Assembly: GCA_947462495.1 (NCBI GenBank)
Contig: CANHOY010000013.1
Location: forward strand, 1-17,659
DNA: 17,659 nt
DNA from: Bacteroidota bacterium
Lineage (GTDB): Bacteria; Bacteroidota; Bacteroidia; Chitinophagales; Chitinophagaceae
Reading direction: 5' to 3'
A program made the translations under genes and the position numbers. The notes under the pieces were generated by a model. It was not told where the DNA came from. It worked only from the letters and a program-made list of their open reading frames with translations, and did not search any database. Positions 1-6,509 of this stretch are shown piece after piece; within the stretch, counting starts at the first letter, position 1, and every line of letters begins with the position of its first letter.

Positions 1-278
1 GAATTTTGATGCCCATGATTAACGAAGCTATTTATGCTTTATCTGAAGGTGTAAGTGATGCTGCCACCATCGATCAAATCATGAAATTAGGCATGGCCCA
101 CCCCATGGGGCCTTTACAATTAGCGGATTATATTGGACTAGATGTATGTAAAAATATTTTAGTCATTATGCAGGAAGGATTTAATAATACAAAATATGCA
201 CCATGTCCATTGCTTGTAAATATGGTAGCAGCGGGGAAATTAGGCATTAAAACAGGAGAAGGTTTTTACAAATATTAA
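1..278 (+). CDS. 3-hydroxyacyl-CoA dehydrogenase (3-hydroxybutyryl-CoA dehydrogenase type), C-terminal part, 5'-truncated by window edge
   Basis: This is the C-terminal domain of an NAD-dependent 3-hydroxyacyl-CoA dehydrogenase, which interconverts 3-hydroxyacyl-CoA and 3-oxoacyl-CoA in fatty-acid oxidation or butyrate-type metabolism in the cytoplasm. The reading frame is open from the first base: the codons from position 3 read I-L-M-P-M-I-N-E-A, which fits the family's NRxLxPxxNEA segment. The TTG at 6 and ATG at 9 are therefore internal and not starts. About 91 residues are visible. They include the family signature around KLGMAHPMGPLQLADYIGLD and end in the usual GxKTGEGFYKY tail. The NAD-binding Rossmann domain lies outside the window. 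The family is clear. Chain-length preference (HBD or FadB-like) cannot be told from this part. The stop is TAA at 276-278, convergent with the next gene. Confidence 0.93.
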   Translation, partial: ILMPMINEAIYALSEGVSDAATIDQIMKLGMAHPMGPLQLADYIGLDVCKNILVIMQEGFNNTKYAPCPLLVNMVAAGKLGIKTGEGFYKY

Positions 279-293
279 TACAACTCGTATTAA
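275..293. terminator. small AT-rich hairpin between convergent genes, possible bidirectional terminator
   Basis: TTAATAC (275-281) and GTATTAA (287-293) form a perfect 7-bp stem with a 5-base loop. The hairpin overlaps the stop codon of the dehydrogenase gene and sits between two convergent genes. The stem has only one G-C pair and neither side has a strong T-tract, so it may be weak or without function. Confidence 0.3.
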
Positions 294-315
294 AAATCTA
301 TTTTGATTGATTGAT

Positions 316-924
316 TTATTTACTCACTAGCTCAATACGCAGATCGCGTAATTCATTAAGTTTATTTAAGACTTCTTCCAATCGGTGTTTCGGAATACCT
401 AATTTTAATTGAACAAACAATTGTGCTTCTTGGTAAAGAACATTACAGTGATATTGTTTCACAATCATCATTACTTCATTCATTTGATGGTAGTCAAAAT
501 TTAATTCATAATTCAGCGCTACCGCTTTTTGAACCATCGGTGTTAACTGAAGGGCTAACGAAGTAGCTGTCTTGTAAGCATTAATTAAACCAGGCACCCC
601 TAACAAAGTGCCACCAAAATACCTTACTACTACCACCAATACATTGGTGAGTTGCTTACTATCTATTTGGCCTAAAATGGGTCTACCTGCGGAGCCAGCC
701 GGTTCGCCATCATCACTTACCCTAAAAATAAGACCTTCGATGCCCATACGATATGCCACGCAGTAATGTACTGCCTTGGGGTGTTCTTTTTTCAAAGCAG
801 CGATATGTTTTTTGCAAATGTCGATCGACTCTACAGGGAAACAATACGCTAAAAAACGACTGCCTCTTTCTTTTAACTCCGCCATAGCGGGTTGTTCTAT
901 AGTATAATAAAATTCGGGATCCAT
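316..924 (-). CDS. yigZ: YigZ/IMPACT family protein
   Basis: This 202-residue protein belongs to the IMPACT/YigZ (UPF0029) family, conserved cytoplasmic proteins related to the N-terminal domain of eukaryotic IMPACT, a regulator of Gcn2. The bacterial function is not firmly known. The family core is plain: SRFLAYCFP near residues 22-30, HYCVAYRMG near 53-61, FRVSDDGEPAGSAGRPIL at 67-84 and VRYFGGTLLGVPGLINAY at 100-117. The C-terminal portion (about 135-200) matches the YigZ C-terminal alpha/beta domain. Length is normal for the family (about 200). The ATG start at 924 lies about 30 bases downstream of a TAGCTTTG box. The gene is divergent from prmC. Family assignment is firm; biochemical role is not. 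Confidence 0.92.
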   Translation of the reverse strand: MDPEFYYTIEQPAMAELKERGSRFLAYCFPVESIDICKKHIAALKKEHPKAVHYCVAYRMGIEGLIFRVSDDGEPAGSAGRPILGQIDSKQLTNVLVVVVRYFGGTLLGVPGLINAYKTATSLALQLTPMVQKAVALNYELNFDYHQMNEVMMIVKQYHCNVLYQEAQLFVQLKLGIPKHRLEEVLNKLNELRDLRIELVSK

Positions 925-953
925 TAAAATGACACTAAATATAATATTAAGGC

Positions 954-961
954 CAAAGCTA
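954..961 (-). promoter_or_regulatory. Bacteroidota-type -7 box for yigZ
   Basis: Read on the minus strand this is TAGCTTTG, a full match to the Bacteroidota TAnnTTTG -7 consensus, about 30 bases upstream of the yigZ ATG. I see no clear -33 TTG at normal spacing. It lies 22 bases from the opposing prmC box. Confidence 0.5.
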
Positions 962-983
962 GTTCATAATGCCTAATCATTTG

Positions 984-991
984 TAACATTG
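984..991 (+). promoter_or_regulatory. -7-like box immediately before prmC
   Basis: TAACATTG matches TAnnTTTG with one mismatch and is followed by only CAGT before the prmC ATG at 996. If it is the real -7 element, transcription would begin at or within a base or two of the start codon, giving a leaderless mRNA. Confidence 0.4.
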
Positions 992-995
992 CAGT

Positions 996-1844
996 ATGAC
1001 TTTAGCTGAAATAAAATTAACCATCAAAGAATTACTCAGTAATAAAATTGATGCGATTGAACTAAATAGTTTACTAGGTATGCTTATTGAAGAAGTAACT
1101 GGGTGGAATAGAGTTCAACAAGTTGTTGAGATCAACACCCCACTCACCGAATTACAAATCAAAAAATTCAATGAGTACAGCCAAGAATTACTTAATGACA
1201 AACCCATTCAATACATTTTAGGTAAAGCTTGGTTTATGGGTGTCTCGTATCAAGTGAATGAACATGTTTTAATACCCAGACCCGAAACAGAAGAATTAGT
1301 AGAATGGGTGGTAGATTACGCTAATATCATAGGCAAGCCACTTCAGTTATTGGATATAGGCACTGGATCTGGCTGCATTGCCATTTCTCTTAAAAATGCT
1401 TTACCCCAATGTAGTGTTAGCGGATTAGATATTAGCAAAGAAGCTTTAGAAGTCGCTAAAATAAATGCAGCACATTTAAATGCAAGTGTTAATTGGTTAG
1501 AACAAGATATTCTAGCCAATGCCATCCTTCCTAGTACTTTCGATGTCATCGTGAGCAACCCGCCTTATATCCCCATGCGAGAAAAAGAAAATATGCAGGA
1601 ACAAGTAAAAAATTACGAGCCTGCAATTGCTTTATATGTTTCTAATGAAGATCCACTGCTTTTTTATAGAACCATCGCACAGCTAGCAAAAAAACAACTA
1701 TCTCCCAAGGGACAACTATTTTTTGAAATTCATTACGATCAAGGAAAAGCTCTACTAAACCTACTAGACGAAATGCATTTTCACGCAGAAATTAAAAGAG
1801 ATAGTTTTGGGAAAAATAGAATGATAAGGGCCAGTTTAAAATAA
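996..1844 (+). CDS. prmC: PrmC, release factor glutamine N5-methyltransferase
   Basis: PrmC (HemK) uses S-adenosylmethionine to methylate the glutamine of the GGQ motif in release factors RF1 and RF2, which raises termination efficiency. The 282-residue protein shows the N-terminal helical RF-binding domain (about 1-85, including PIQYILG at 70-76). It then has LIPRPETEELVEW (92-104), SAM motif I LDIGTGSGCIAI (119-130), and the catalytic substrate-glutamine clamp NPPY at 188-191 within VSNPPYIP. Length matches the family (about 280). ATG at 996 fits the usual N-terminus and lies 4 bases after a -7-like box. The gene converges on exbD with only 4 bases between stops, so there is no room for a separate terminator. 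Confidence is high. Confidence 0.96.
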   Translation: MTLAEIKLTIKELLSNKIDAIELNSLLGMLIEEVTGWNRVQQVVEINTPLTELQIKKFNEYSQELLNDKPIQYILGKAWFMGVSYQVNEHVLIPRPETEELVEWVVDYANIIGKPLQLLDIGTGSGCIAISLKNALPQCSVSGLDISKEALEVAKINAAHLNASVNWLEQDILANAILPSTFDVIVSNPPYIPMREKENMQEQVKNYEPAIALYVSNEDPLLFYRTIAQLAKKQLSPKGQLFFEIHYDQGKALLNLLDEMHFHAEIKRDSFGKNRMIRASLK

Positions 1845-1848
1845 TTAA

Positions 1849-2247
1849 CTATTGTGCTGGATTGACAGCCACTACTGGTGTAGCCCCTAAAGACTTTATA
1901 ATTTGCATCACCTTAATGGTTACACCCAATTTGGCAACGCTGTCCCCGTTTATCACCACAGAAGGTTTATCAGTTTCTTTAGACAAAAAAGTTTTTAATT
2001 CTAATGGCAAAGCCTCAATAGATACCGGCGTAGACCCAATAAATAAATTTTGGTCTTTGTCAATAGTTACCACCACGGTTTGCTTTGCTTTGGTATCACT
2101 TTCAGATTTTGGATTGGACACTTTAATAACATTGGGATTAGCCAAGGTAGAAACAATTAAAAAAAACAATAATAAAATAAACAAAATATCATTTAATGCA
2201 CCGGTATGTACTTCGGGCGAATTTCTTAATCGTTTTCTTAAATTCAT
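1849..2247 (-). CDS. exbD: ExbD/TolR family energy transducer
   Basis: This 132-residue protein has one transmembrane helix (about 18-37), which contains the conserved proton-carrying aspartate, Asp20, in the motif GALNDILFILLLFFLI. A periplasmic domain follows and ends in the typical TPVVAVNPAQ-like strand. With ExbB it uses the proton gradient to energise an outer-membrane process, either TonB-dependent uptake or Tol-Pal-type envelope work. No tonB, tolA or receptor gene lies nearby, so the partner is unknown. The start at 2247 is 10 bases after the exbB stop, so the two are almost certainly co-transcribed. ExbD and TolR cannot be separated on sequence alone. Confidence 0.92.
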   Translation of the reverse strand: MNLRKRLRNSPEVHTGALNDILFILLLFFLIVSTLANPNVIKVSNPKSESDTKAKQTVVVTIDKDQNLFIGSTPVSIEALPLELKTFLSKETDKPSVVINGDSVAKLGVTIKVMQIIKSLGATPVVAVNPAQ

Positions 2248-2257
2248 TAAAGTAAAA

Positions 2258-2908
2258 TTAAGAATGAGTTGAATCTTGTAAAATATCTAAAAAATCAGCA
2301 CTTGCTGTTTCCATTTTATTAGCTACTTTATCTATTTGTGTGGAAATATAATTATGCCCAACATAAGCAATCAATCCAATGATTAAACCTGTTGCTGAAG
2401 TAATCATTTTAGTATAGATACCACCTGCAATGGTATTTAAAGTATATTCTCCAGTAGAAGCAATACCATAAAATAACTGGACCATTCCTATAATGGTTCC
2501 TAAAAATCCAAACATGGGAGCAATCCCCGCTACTAATGACAAGATGTTTAAATTACGCTCCATTGAATACATCTGAAGCTTTCCTACATTTTCCATGCTT
2601 TTTTCTATAGCATCAATTGGTTTGCCAATTCTAATAATCCCTTTTTCAATCATTTTAGCTACTGGGCTGTCAACACTCTTAGCCATACTTTTGGCCGCTT
2701 CTATATTTCCAGATAAAATATTATCCTTAACAATAAGCATGAATTTAGGGTCGATAGTACCCACTTTTTTTATGGCCAATAACCTTTCGATAAATACAAA
2801 AATAGCTATTACTAAAAGCAAATACAATGGATACATAATCCACCCTCCTTTCTGCAATAAACTCAATAAAGATATTTTATCATCTGTAACTTGAAGTAGA
2901 AACAACAT
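2258..2908 (-). CDS. exbB: ExbB/TolQ/MotA family proton channel protein
   Basis: This 216-residue inner-membrane protein has the three-helix layout of ExbB/TolQ: helix 1 about 24-42, a cytoplasmic region about 45-118, helix 2 about 121-143 and helix 3 about 164-186. The family signature GFLGTIIGMVQLF is at 134-146. ITSATGLIIGLIAY (169-182) in helix 3 corresponds to the pore-lining segment with the conserved Thr. It forms the pentameric scaffold around ExbD. ATG at 2908 gives a normal short N-terminus. A TAACTTTA box lies about 18 bases upstream. It is the first gene of a two-gene unit with exbD. Confidence 0.94.
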   Translation of the reverse strand: MLFLLQVTDDKISLLSLLQKGGWIMYPLYLLLVIAIFVFIERLLAIKKVGTIDPKFMLIVKDNILSGNIEAAKSMAKSVDSPVAKMIEKGIIRIGKPIDAIEKSMENVGKLQMYSMERNLNILSLVAGIAPMFGFLGTIIGMVQLFYGIASTGEYTLNTIAGGIYTKMITSATGLIIGLIAYVGHNYISTQIDKVANKMETASADFLDILQDSTHS

Positions 2909-2926
2909 GGTGTTAAATTTATTTTT

Positions 2927-2934
2927 TAAAGTTA
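2927..2934 (-). promoter_or_regulatory. possible -7 box for exbB-exbD
   Basis: On the minus strand the bases read TAACTTTA, one base off TAnnTTTG, with an 18-base leader to the exbB ATG. No -33 TTG is visible at the expected distance, so this is tentative. Confidence 0.4.
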
Positions 2935-2980
2935 GCCGGTTTTATTTAAAAATGAATGGATGTGAATAACTATCAATTGG

Positions 2981-4222
2981 TTAAATTATTTCCACCAATT
3001 TAACCAATACTTCCACCGCTTTTTCCATATCGGAGACTCCAATCCATTCATGCTTGCTATGAATAGCTTGCATCCCCGTAAATATATTAGGCGTGGGCAA
3101 GCCCAAAAAACTCATTCTGCTGCCATCTGTCCCGCCCCTAATGGGTGTCACAATGGGCGTTAATCCAACTAAACCATAGGCTTCTAAAGCTTTTTCTACA
3201 ATCAAAGGATGTTGATCAATAATTTCTCTCATGTTACGGTACTGTTCTTTCACTTCCATGGTCACGGTTGCTTTGGAGAAATCTGCATTATTTGTAATTA
3301 CTTCTTGCGCAATTGTATATAATCTTTCAGCGTGTACTTTTAATTGAGCGGTATCAAAATCACGAACTAAAAATTCGATGCGCGCCATTTCGGCACCTCC
3401 CGTTATTTGATTGGGATGAATAAAACCAACACGTCCTTCCGTATGTTCGGGACTCCATTCGTTTTTTGGCAAAGCAGCAACAATGGCTGCTGCAATTTTA
3501 ATAGCATTTTGCATTACCCCTTTCGCTGCACCCGGATGTGCAATCACACCCTGAATATTTAAAATTAAACCGTCGGCGCTAAAAGTTTCCATTTCAAAAC
3601 TAGCCAATTCGCCCCCATCCAAAGTATAACCAAAATCGGCCCCTAATTTTTTTAAGTCTAAATAATCTGTGCCTCTACCTACTTCTTCATCAGGGGTAAA
3701 TAACAATTTAATAGTACCATGTTCTATTGTTGGATTTTTCATTAAATAACTAGCCATTTCCATGATAATAGCTACGCCCGCTTTATCATCTGCCCCCAAC
3801 AATGTTTTTCCTGAGGCAGTAATGATTGATTTTCCAATAAAATTTTTTAAGTAAGGATAGTCTGCAATGGTGATTATTTGCGAAGGATCATCGGGCAAAA
3901 TAATTGGCTCCCCATTAAAATTTTCGTGCAAGATGGGTTTCACAAACGAACCACTGCAATCGGGAGCTGTATCTACATGTGCACAAAAGCAAACAACGGG
4001 TACTTGTTTTTGATGCGTGGCCGGAATGGTTGCCATCAAATATCCAAATTCATCCATGGTAGCCTCTTTCACACCCATTTCTATTAATTCTTTTACCAAT
4101 AATTTTGATAAATCTTTTTGTTTTTCGGTAGAAGGAAAGCTGCCAGAATAAGGATCACTTTGAGTATCTATTTGAACATAGCGTAATAAACGATCCGCCA
4201 CTTGTAATGCTTGTAATGCCAT
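2981..4222 (-). CDS. pepT: Peptidase T (tripeptide aminopeptidase)
   Basis: PepT is a cytoplasmic di-zinc M20 aminopeptidase that removes the N-terminal residue of tripeptides. The 413-residue length is close to the E. coli enzyme. Metal and catalytic motifs are in order: His82 in AHVDTAPD, the bridging Asp145 in LGADDKAG, Glu179-Glu180 in TPDEEVGRG, Asp202 in LDGGE, and the C-terminal His in HSKHEWIG (388-391). The dimerisation/lid domain lies about 210-320. GGTDGSRMSFLGLPTPNIF near 365-383 is a strong PepT signature. The ATG at 4222 is preceded by TACCTTTA and AGC, so its own promoter probably gives an almost leaderless mRNA. A hairpin ending the upstream FKBP gene separates the two transcripts. 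Confidence 0.96.
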   Translation of the reverse strand: MALQALQVADRLLRYVQIDTQSDPYSGSFPSTEKQKDLSKLLVKELIEMGVKEATMDEFGYLMATIPATHQKQVPVVCFCAHVDTAPDCSGSFVKPILHENFNGEPIILPDDPSQIITIADYPYLKNFIGKSIITASGKTLLGADDKAGVAIIMEMASYLMKNPTIEHGTIKLLFTPDEEVGRGTDYLDLKKLGADFGYTLDGGELASFEMETFSADGLILNIQGVIAHPGAAKGVMQNAIKIAAAIVAALPKNEWSPEHTEGRVGFIHPNQITGGAEMARIEFLVRDFDTAQLKVHAERLYTIAQEVITNNADFSKATVTMEVKEQYRNMREIIDQHPLIVEKALEAYGLVGLTPIVTPIRGGTDGSRMSFLGLPTPNIFTGMQAIHSKHEWIGVSDMEKAVEVLVKLVEII

Positions 4223-4225
4223 GCT

Positions 4226-4233
4226 TAAAGGTA
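4226..4233 (-). promoter_or_regulatory. -7-like box immediately before pepT
   Basis: The minus strand reads TACCTTTA, then AGC, then the pepT ATG. It partly coincides with the bases just after the T-tract of the FKBP terminator hairpin, so one transcript would end where the next begins. Confidence 0.42.
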
Positions 4234-4236
4234 ATA

Positions 4237-4275
4237 AAAATGTCCCGACACCTTAATAAGTATACGGGACATTTT
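4237..4275 (-). terminator. rho-independent-type terminator of the FKBP gene
   Basis: AAAATGTCCCG (4237-4247) pairs perfectly with CGGGACATTTT (4265-4275), an 11-bp stem around a 17-base loop. Read on the minus strand, the hairpin lies about 20 bases past the FKBP stop and ends in TTTTTATT, as an intrinsic terminator should. The loop contains a smaller CTTA/TAAG palindrome. The A/T flanks are symmetrical, so it could also act on the plus strand, but no plus-strand gene needs it here. Confidence 0.72.
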
Positions 4276-4294
4276 ATACAATGAACAAAGCCTT

Positions 4295-4747
4295 TTAAGG
4301 CATTATTATTTTTGAAGGGGAATCTATATTCACCAATTCTAAATCAAAAGTTAAGTCTTGACCTGCTAAGGAATGATTCGCATCTAATACCACCACTTCT
4401 TCTTTTACCTCTACCACCGTTACTTGAAATTGTTGACCTTGACCATTGTTCATTGTCAATGCCATTCCAATTGTAGGATTTAAATCCGCTGGAAACTGTG
4501 CTTTTGGAAACTCAACAATCATTTCTGGTTGTTTAGGCCCATAAGCTTCCAAAAATGGAATATGAATTGTTTTTTTCTCCCCCACTGTCATACCTAAAAC
4601 CCCACTGTCAAAACCTGGAATTACCATTCCAGTTCCTACTTCAAATTCAAGAGGAGCTCGGCCTGTTGAAGAGTCAAATGTTTCACCACTAGTTAAAGTA
4701 CCGTGATAATGCACTTGAATGGTATCACCATTTTTTACTTGTTGCAT
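4295..4747 (-). CDS. SlyD-like FKBP-type peptidyl-prolyl cis-trans isomerase
   Basis: This 150-residue cytoplasmic prolyl isomerase/chaperone is of the SlyD-like FKBP class. Residues 1-65 form the first half of the FKBP fold (DTIQVHYHGTLTSGETFDSS, then LEFEVGTGMVIPGFDSGVLGM). An insert-in-flap chaperone domain follows (about 67-120, starting near EAYGPKQPEM). The FKBP fold resumes with DANHSLAGQDLTFDLELV (about 122-139). There is no signal peptide and no His-rich metal-binding tail such as E. coli SlyD has, so nickel delivery is unlikely. The A-rich leader lacks a Shine-Dalgarno sequence. A TACTTTTG box sits about 38 bases upstream of the ATG. The gene is divergent from fmt. Confidence 0.93.
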   Translation of the reverse strand: MQQVKNGDTIQVHYHGTLTSGETFDSSTGRAPLEFEVGTGMVIPGFDSGVLGMTVGEKKTIHIPFLEAYGPKQPEMIVEFPKAQFPADLNPTIGMALTMNNGQGQQFQVTVVEVKEEVVVLDANHSLAGQDLTFDLELVNIDSPSKIIMP

Positions 4748-4785
4748 ATTGTTTATTTTAATGAAGGCACCTAGGGTGCAAAGGG

Positions 4786-4793
4786 CAAAAGTA
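4786..4793 (-). promoter_or_regulatory. Bacteroidota-type -7 box for the FKBP gene
   Basis: The minus strand reads TACTTTTG, a full TAnnTTTG match, with a leader of about 38 bases to the FKBP ATG at 4747. The opposing fmt box begins 20 bases away, so the two promoters overlap. Confidence 0.52.
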
Positions 4794-4813
4794 CATAATT
4801 ATGGCAGATAAAC

Positions 4814-4821
4814 TAACTTTG
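4814..4821 (+). promoter_or_regulatory. Bacteroidota-type -7 box immediately before fmt
   Basis: TAACTTTG is a full TAnnTTTG match and only CACT separates it from the fmt ATG at 4826. The start codon would lie at the predicted transcription start. No -33 TTG is visible. Confidence 0.5.
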
Positions 4822-4825
4822 CACT

Positions 4826-5758
4826 ATGGACAAAAAACCAAGGATCATTTTTATGGGTACTCCCGCTTTTGCAGTGGCTTCCTTAAGTGCATTATTAGCT
4901 GCTAAAATGAATGTGGTGGCGGTGGTGACCGCCCCTGATAAACCAGCGGGTAGAGGAATGCAAATGCAACAAAGTGCAGTAAAACAATTTGCTTTGGCCA
5001 ATCATTTAACCGTATTACAACCAGAAAAATTAAAATCTCCAGTATTTTTAAAAGCCATACAAGATTTGCAACCCGATTTACAAATAGTTGTAGCTTTTAG
5101 AATGCTGCCTGAAATTATTTGGTCATTGCCACCCATGGGTACCTTAAATGTACATGGATCTTTATTGCCTCAATATAGAGGAGCAGCCCCTATTAATTGG
5201 GCCATTATCAATGGAGAAAAAGAAACTGGTGTTACTACATTTCAATTACAACATGCCATTGATACAGGGGCTATTTTACTTCAAGATAAAATTCCCATTT
5301 CTGAGAATATGACCGCAGGAGAATTACATGACACCATGATGGAGGTAGGTGCTAAATTACTTATCAAAACGGTATCAGGATTAGTAAGCAACACCATCAA
5401 AGCAGTTCCACAATCCACTACCATTGACGAAACATTATTAAAACATGCTCCAAAGTTATTTACAAAAGATGGAGAAATTAACTGGAACGATACCGTACAA
5501 TCAATTCATAATTTAGTAAGGGGGCTGGCTCCTTTCCCTAGTGCGATTACAAAAATAGATGGGAAAGTGGTGAAATTATTTTCTACCTACATCCTTCAAG
5601 AAAATCCAAGCGAAACCATTGGAACCTTGGTAACTGATGGAAAAACCTTTGCAAAAATTGCATGTAGCAATGGCTACCTAGGATTAAATGATATTCAATG
5701 GGAGGGTAAAAAAAGAATGCCTATTGTAGATTTCTTAAGAGGGTATCGAAAAGTATAA
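4826..5758 (+). CDS. fmt: Methionyl-tRNA formyltransferase
   Basis: Fmt transfers the formyl group of 10-formyltetrahydrofolate to methionyl-initiator tRNA for translation start. The 310-residue length is normal. The N-terminal formyltransferase domain (about 1-190) begins with RIIFMGTPAFAVASL. It carries the catalytic Asn108 and His110 in LNVHGSLLPQYRGAAPINWAI and Asp146 in AIDTGAIL. The C-terminal tRNA-binding domain (about 207-310) includes INWNDTVQSIHNLVRGLAPFPSA. The start at 4826 is supported by the N-terminal motif and by the adjacent -7 box. The gene is monocistronic here, divergent from the FKBP gene and convergent with the rhodanese-thioredoxin gene. Confidence is high. Confidence 0.97.
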   Translation: MDKKPRIIFMGTPAFAVASLSALLAAKMNVVAVVTAPDKPAGRGMQMQQSAVKQFALANHLTVLQPEKLKSPVFLKAIQDLQPDLQIVVAFRMLPEIIWSLPPMGTLNVHGSLLPQYRGAAPINWAIINGEKETGVTTFQLQHAIDTGAILLQDKIPISENMTAGELHDTMMEVGAKLLIKTVSGLVSNTIKAVPQSTTIDETLLKHAPKLFTKDGEINWNDTVQSIHNLVRGLAPFPSAITKIDGKVVKLFSTYILQENPSETIGTLVTDGKTFAKIACSNGYLGLNDIQWEGKKRMPIVDFLRGYRKV

Positions 5759-5798
5759 ACCTCTATTATATAATTCATCAATACTCTTAGGCTCTCGA

Positions 5799-6509
5799 TT
5801 ATTTCAAAGCAGCATTCAATGTAGCTAAATCGGTAATCCCTTGATTTCTCCAAATTTCTTTACCGTTTTTATATACAATAAAAGTCGGCAAAGCATCGCT
5901 GTGTATAGATTTCATCACATCGATATCATTGCCTCCGTCTACTGCTAAAAAATAAAAAGGATGCGCTGGTTTTTGTTTTAACTCGGCTAATACAGGTAAC
6001 ATTTTTCTACAGGGCGGACACCAATCAGCACCCACGTCTACTAAAACATATTCATTGGATGCAACTATTTTTTCAAAATCAACTAATCGCATTTGAGGTT
6101 TATCTCCATTTCCTTCTACGGGGAAATTATTCATTTTCCAATTGCTCATACCGCCCTCCAAATTAATAACGTTATAGCCTTGCTCTTTTAAATAATTTTG
6201 TGCAGAGGCGCTTCTTCCACCTGCTTGGCAATAAACATAAATAGGTGTTGATTTATCTAAGTGCTGTGTACGATCTGCAAATTCTTTCTTATCCAACCAA
6301 TTGGCTTGTAATGCATGTTCAATATGTCCTCCATTAAATTCGGCAGCAGTGCGCACATCTAACACTTGTACTCCTTTTTTCAAAATAGCTTCTTTAAAAT
6401 CGCCTGCATTTAATGTAATAGCCTCTTTGGCACTATTCTGAGCACAACTAATCAATACTGTTGTCGTTAAAATAAGACAACTCAATAATTTACATTTCAT
6501 ACAATACAT
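5799..6509 (-). CDS. Rhodanese-thioredoxin fusion lipoprotein
   Basis: This 236-residue predicted lipoprotein begins with a short signal peptide ending in the lipobox LISC, with the lipidated cysteine at about residue 22. It should be anchored in the envelope. Residues about 30-130 form a rhodanese domain (VLDVRTAAEFNGGHI at 49-63, active-site loop with Cys94 in CQAGGRS, LEGGMSNW at 117-124). Residues about 140-236 form a thioredoxin domain with WCPPC at 163-167 and the cis-proline at 208 in LPTF. Such a protein may move sulfane sulfur or reduce periplasmic disulfides or persulfides, but the substrate is unknown. The ATG at 6509 overlaps the stop of the upstream RlpA-like gene in TAATG, so translation is probably coupled. 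The second ATG three codons later is a possible alternative. Both active sites look intact. Confidence 0.87.
   Translation of the reverse strand: MYCMKCKLLSCLILTTTVLISCAQNSAKEAITLNAGDFKEAILKKGVQVLDVRTAAEFNGGHIEHALQANWLDKKEFADRTQHLDKSTPIYVYCQAGGRSASAQNYLKEQGYNVINLEGGMSNWKMNNFPVEGNGDKPQMRLVDFEKIVASNEYVLVDVGADWCPPCRKMLPVLAELKQKPAHPFYFLAVDGGNDIDVMKSIHSDALPTFIVYKNGKEIWRNQGITDLATLNAALK

Noticed and set aside
303..316. Short tandem GATT repeat downstream of the dehydrogenase gene
   Set aside because: There are only three copies of a 4-base unit at a convergent junction, so it is not a meaningful repeat.
1862..2272. 136-codon open frame antisense to exbD
   Set aside because: It is fully opposite a clear ExbD gene, has no recognisable domain and no plausible start context. 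It is a shadow frame.
2975..3000. Inverted repeat AATTGGT/ACCAATT around the pepT stop codon
   Set aside because: The 7-bp stem spans coding sequence and the stop, with a 12-base loop and no T-tract on the minus strand. It is probably chance in AT-rich DNA.
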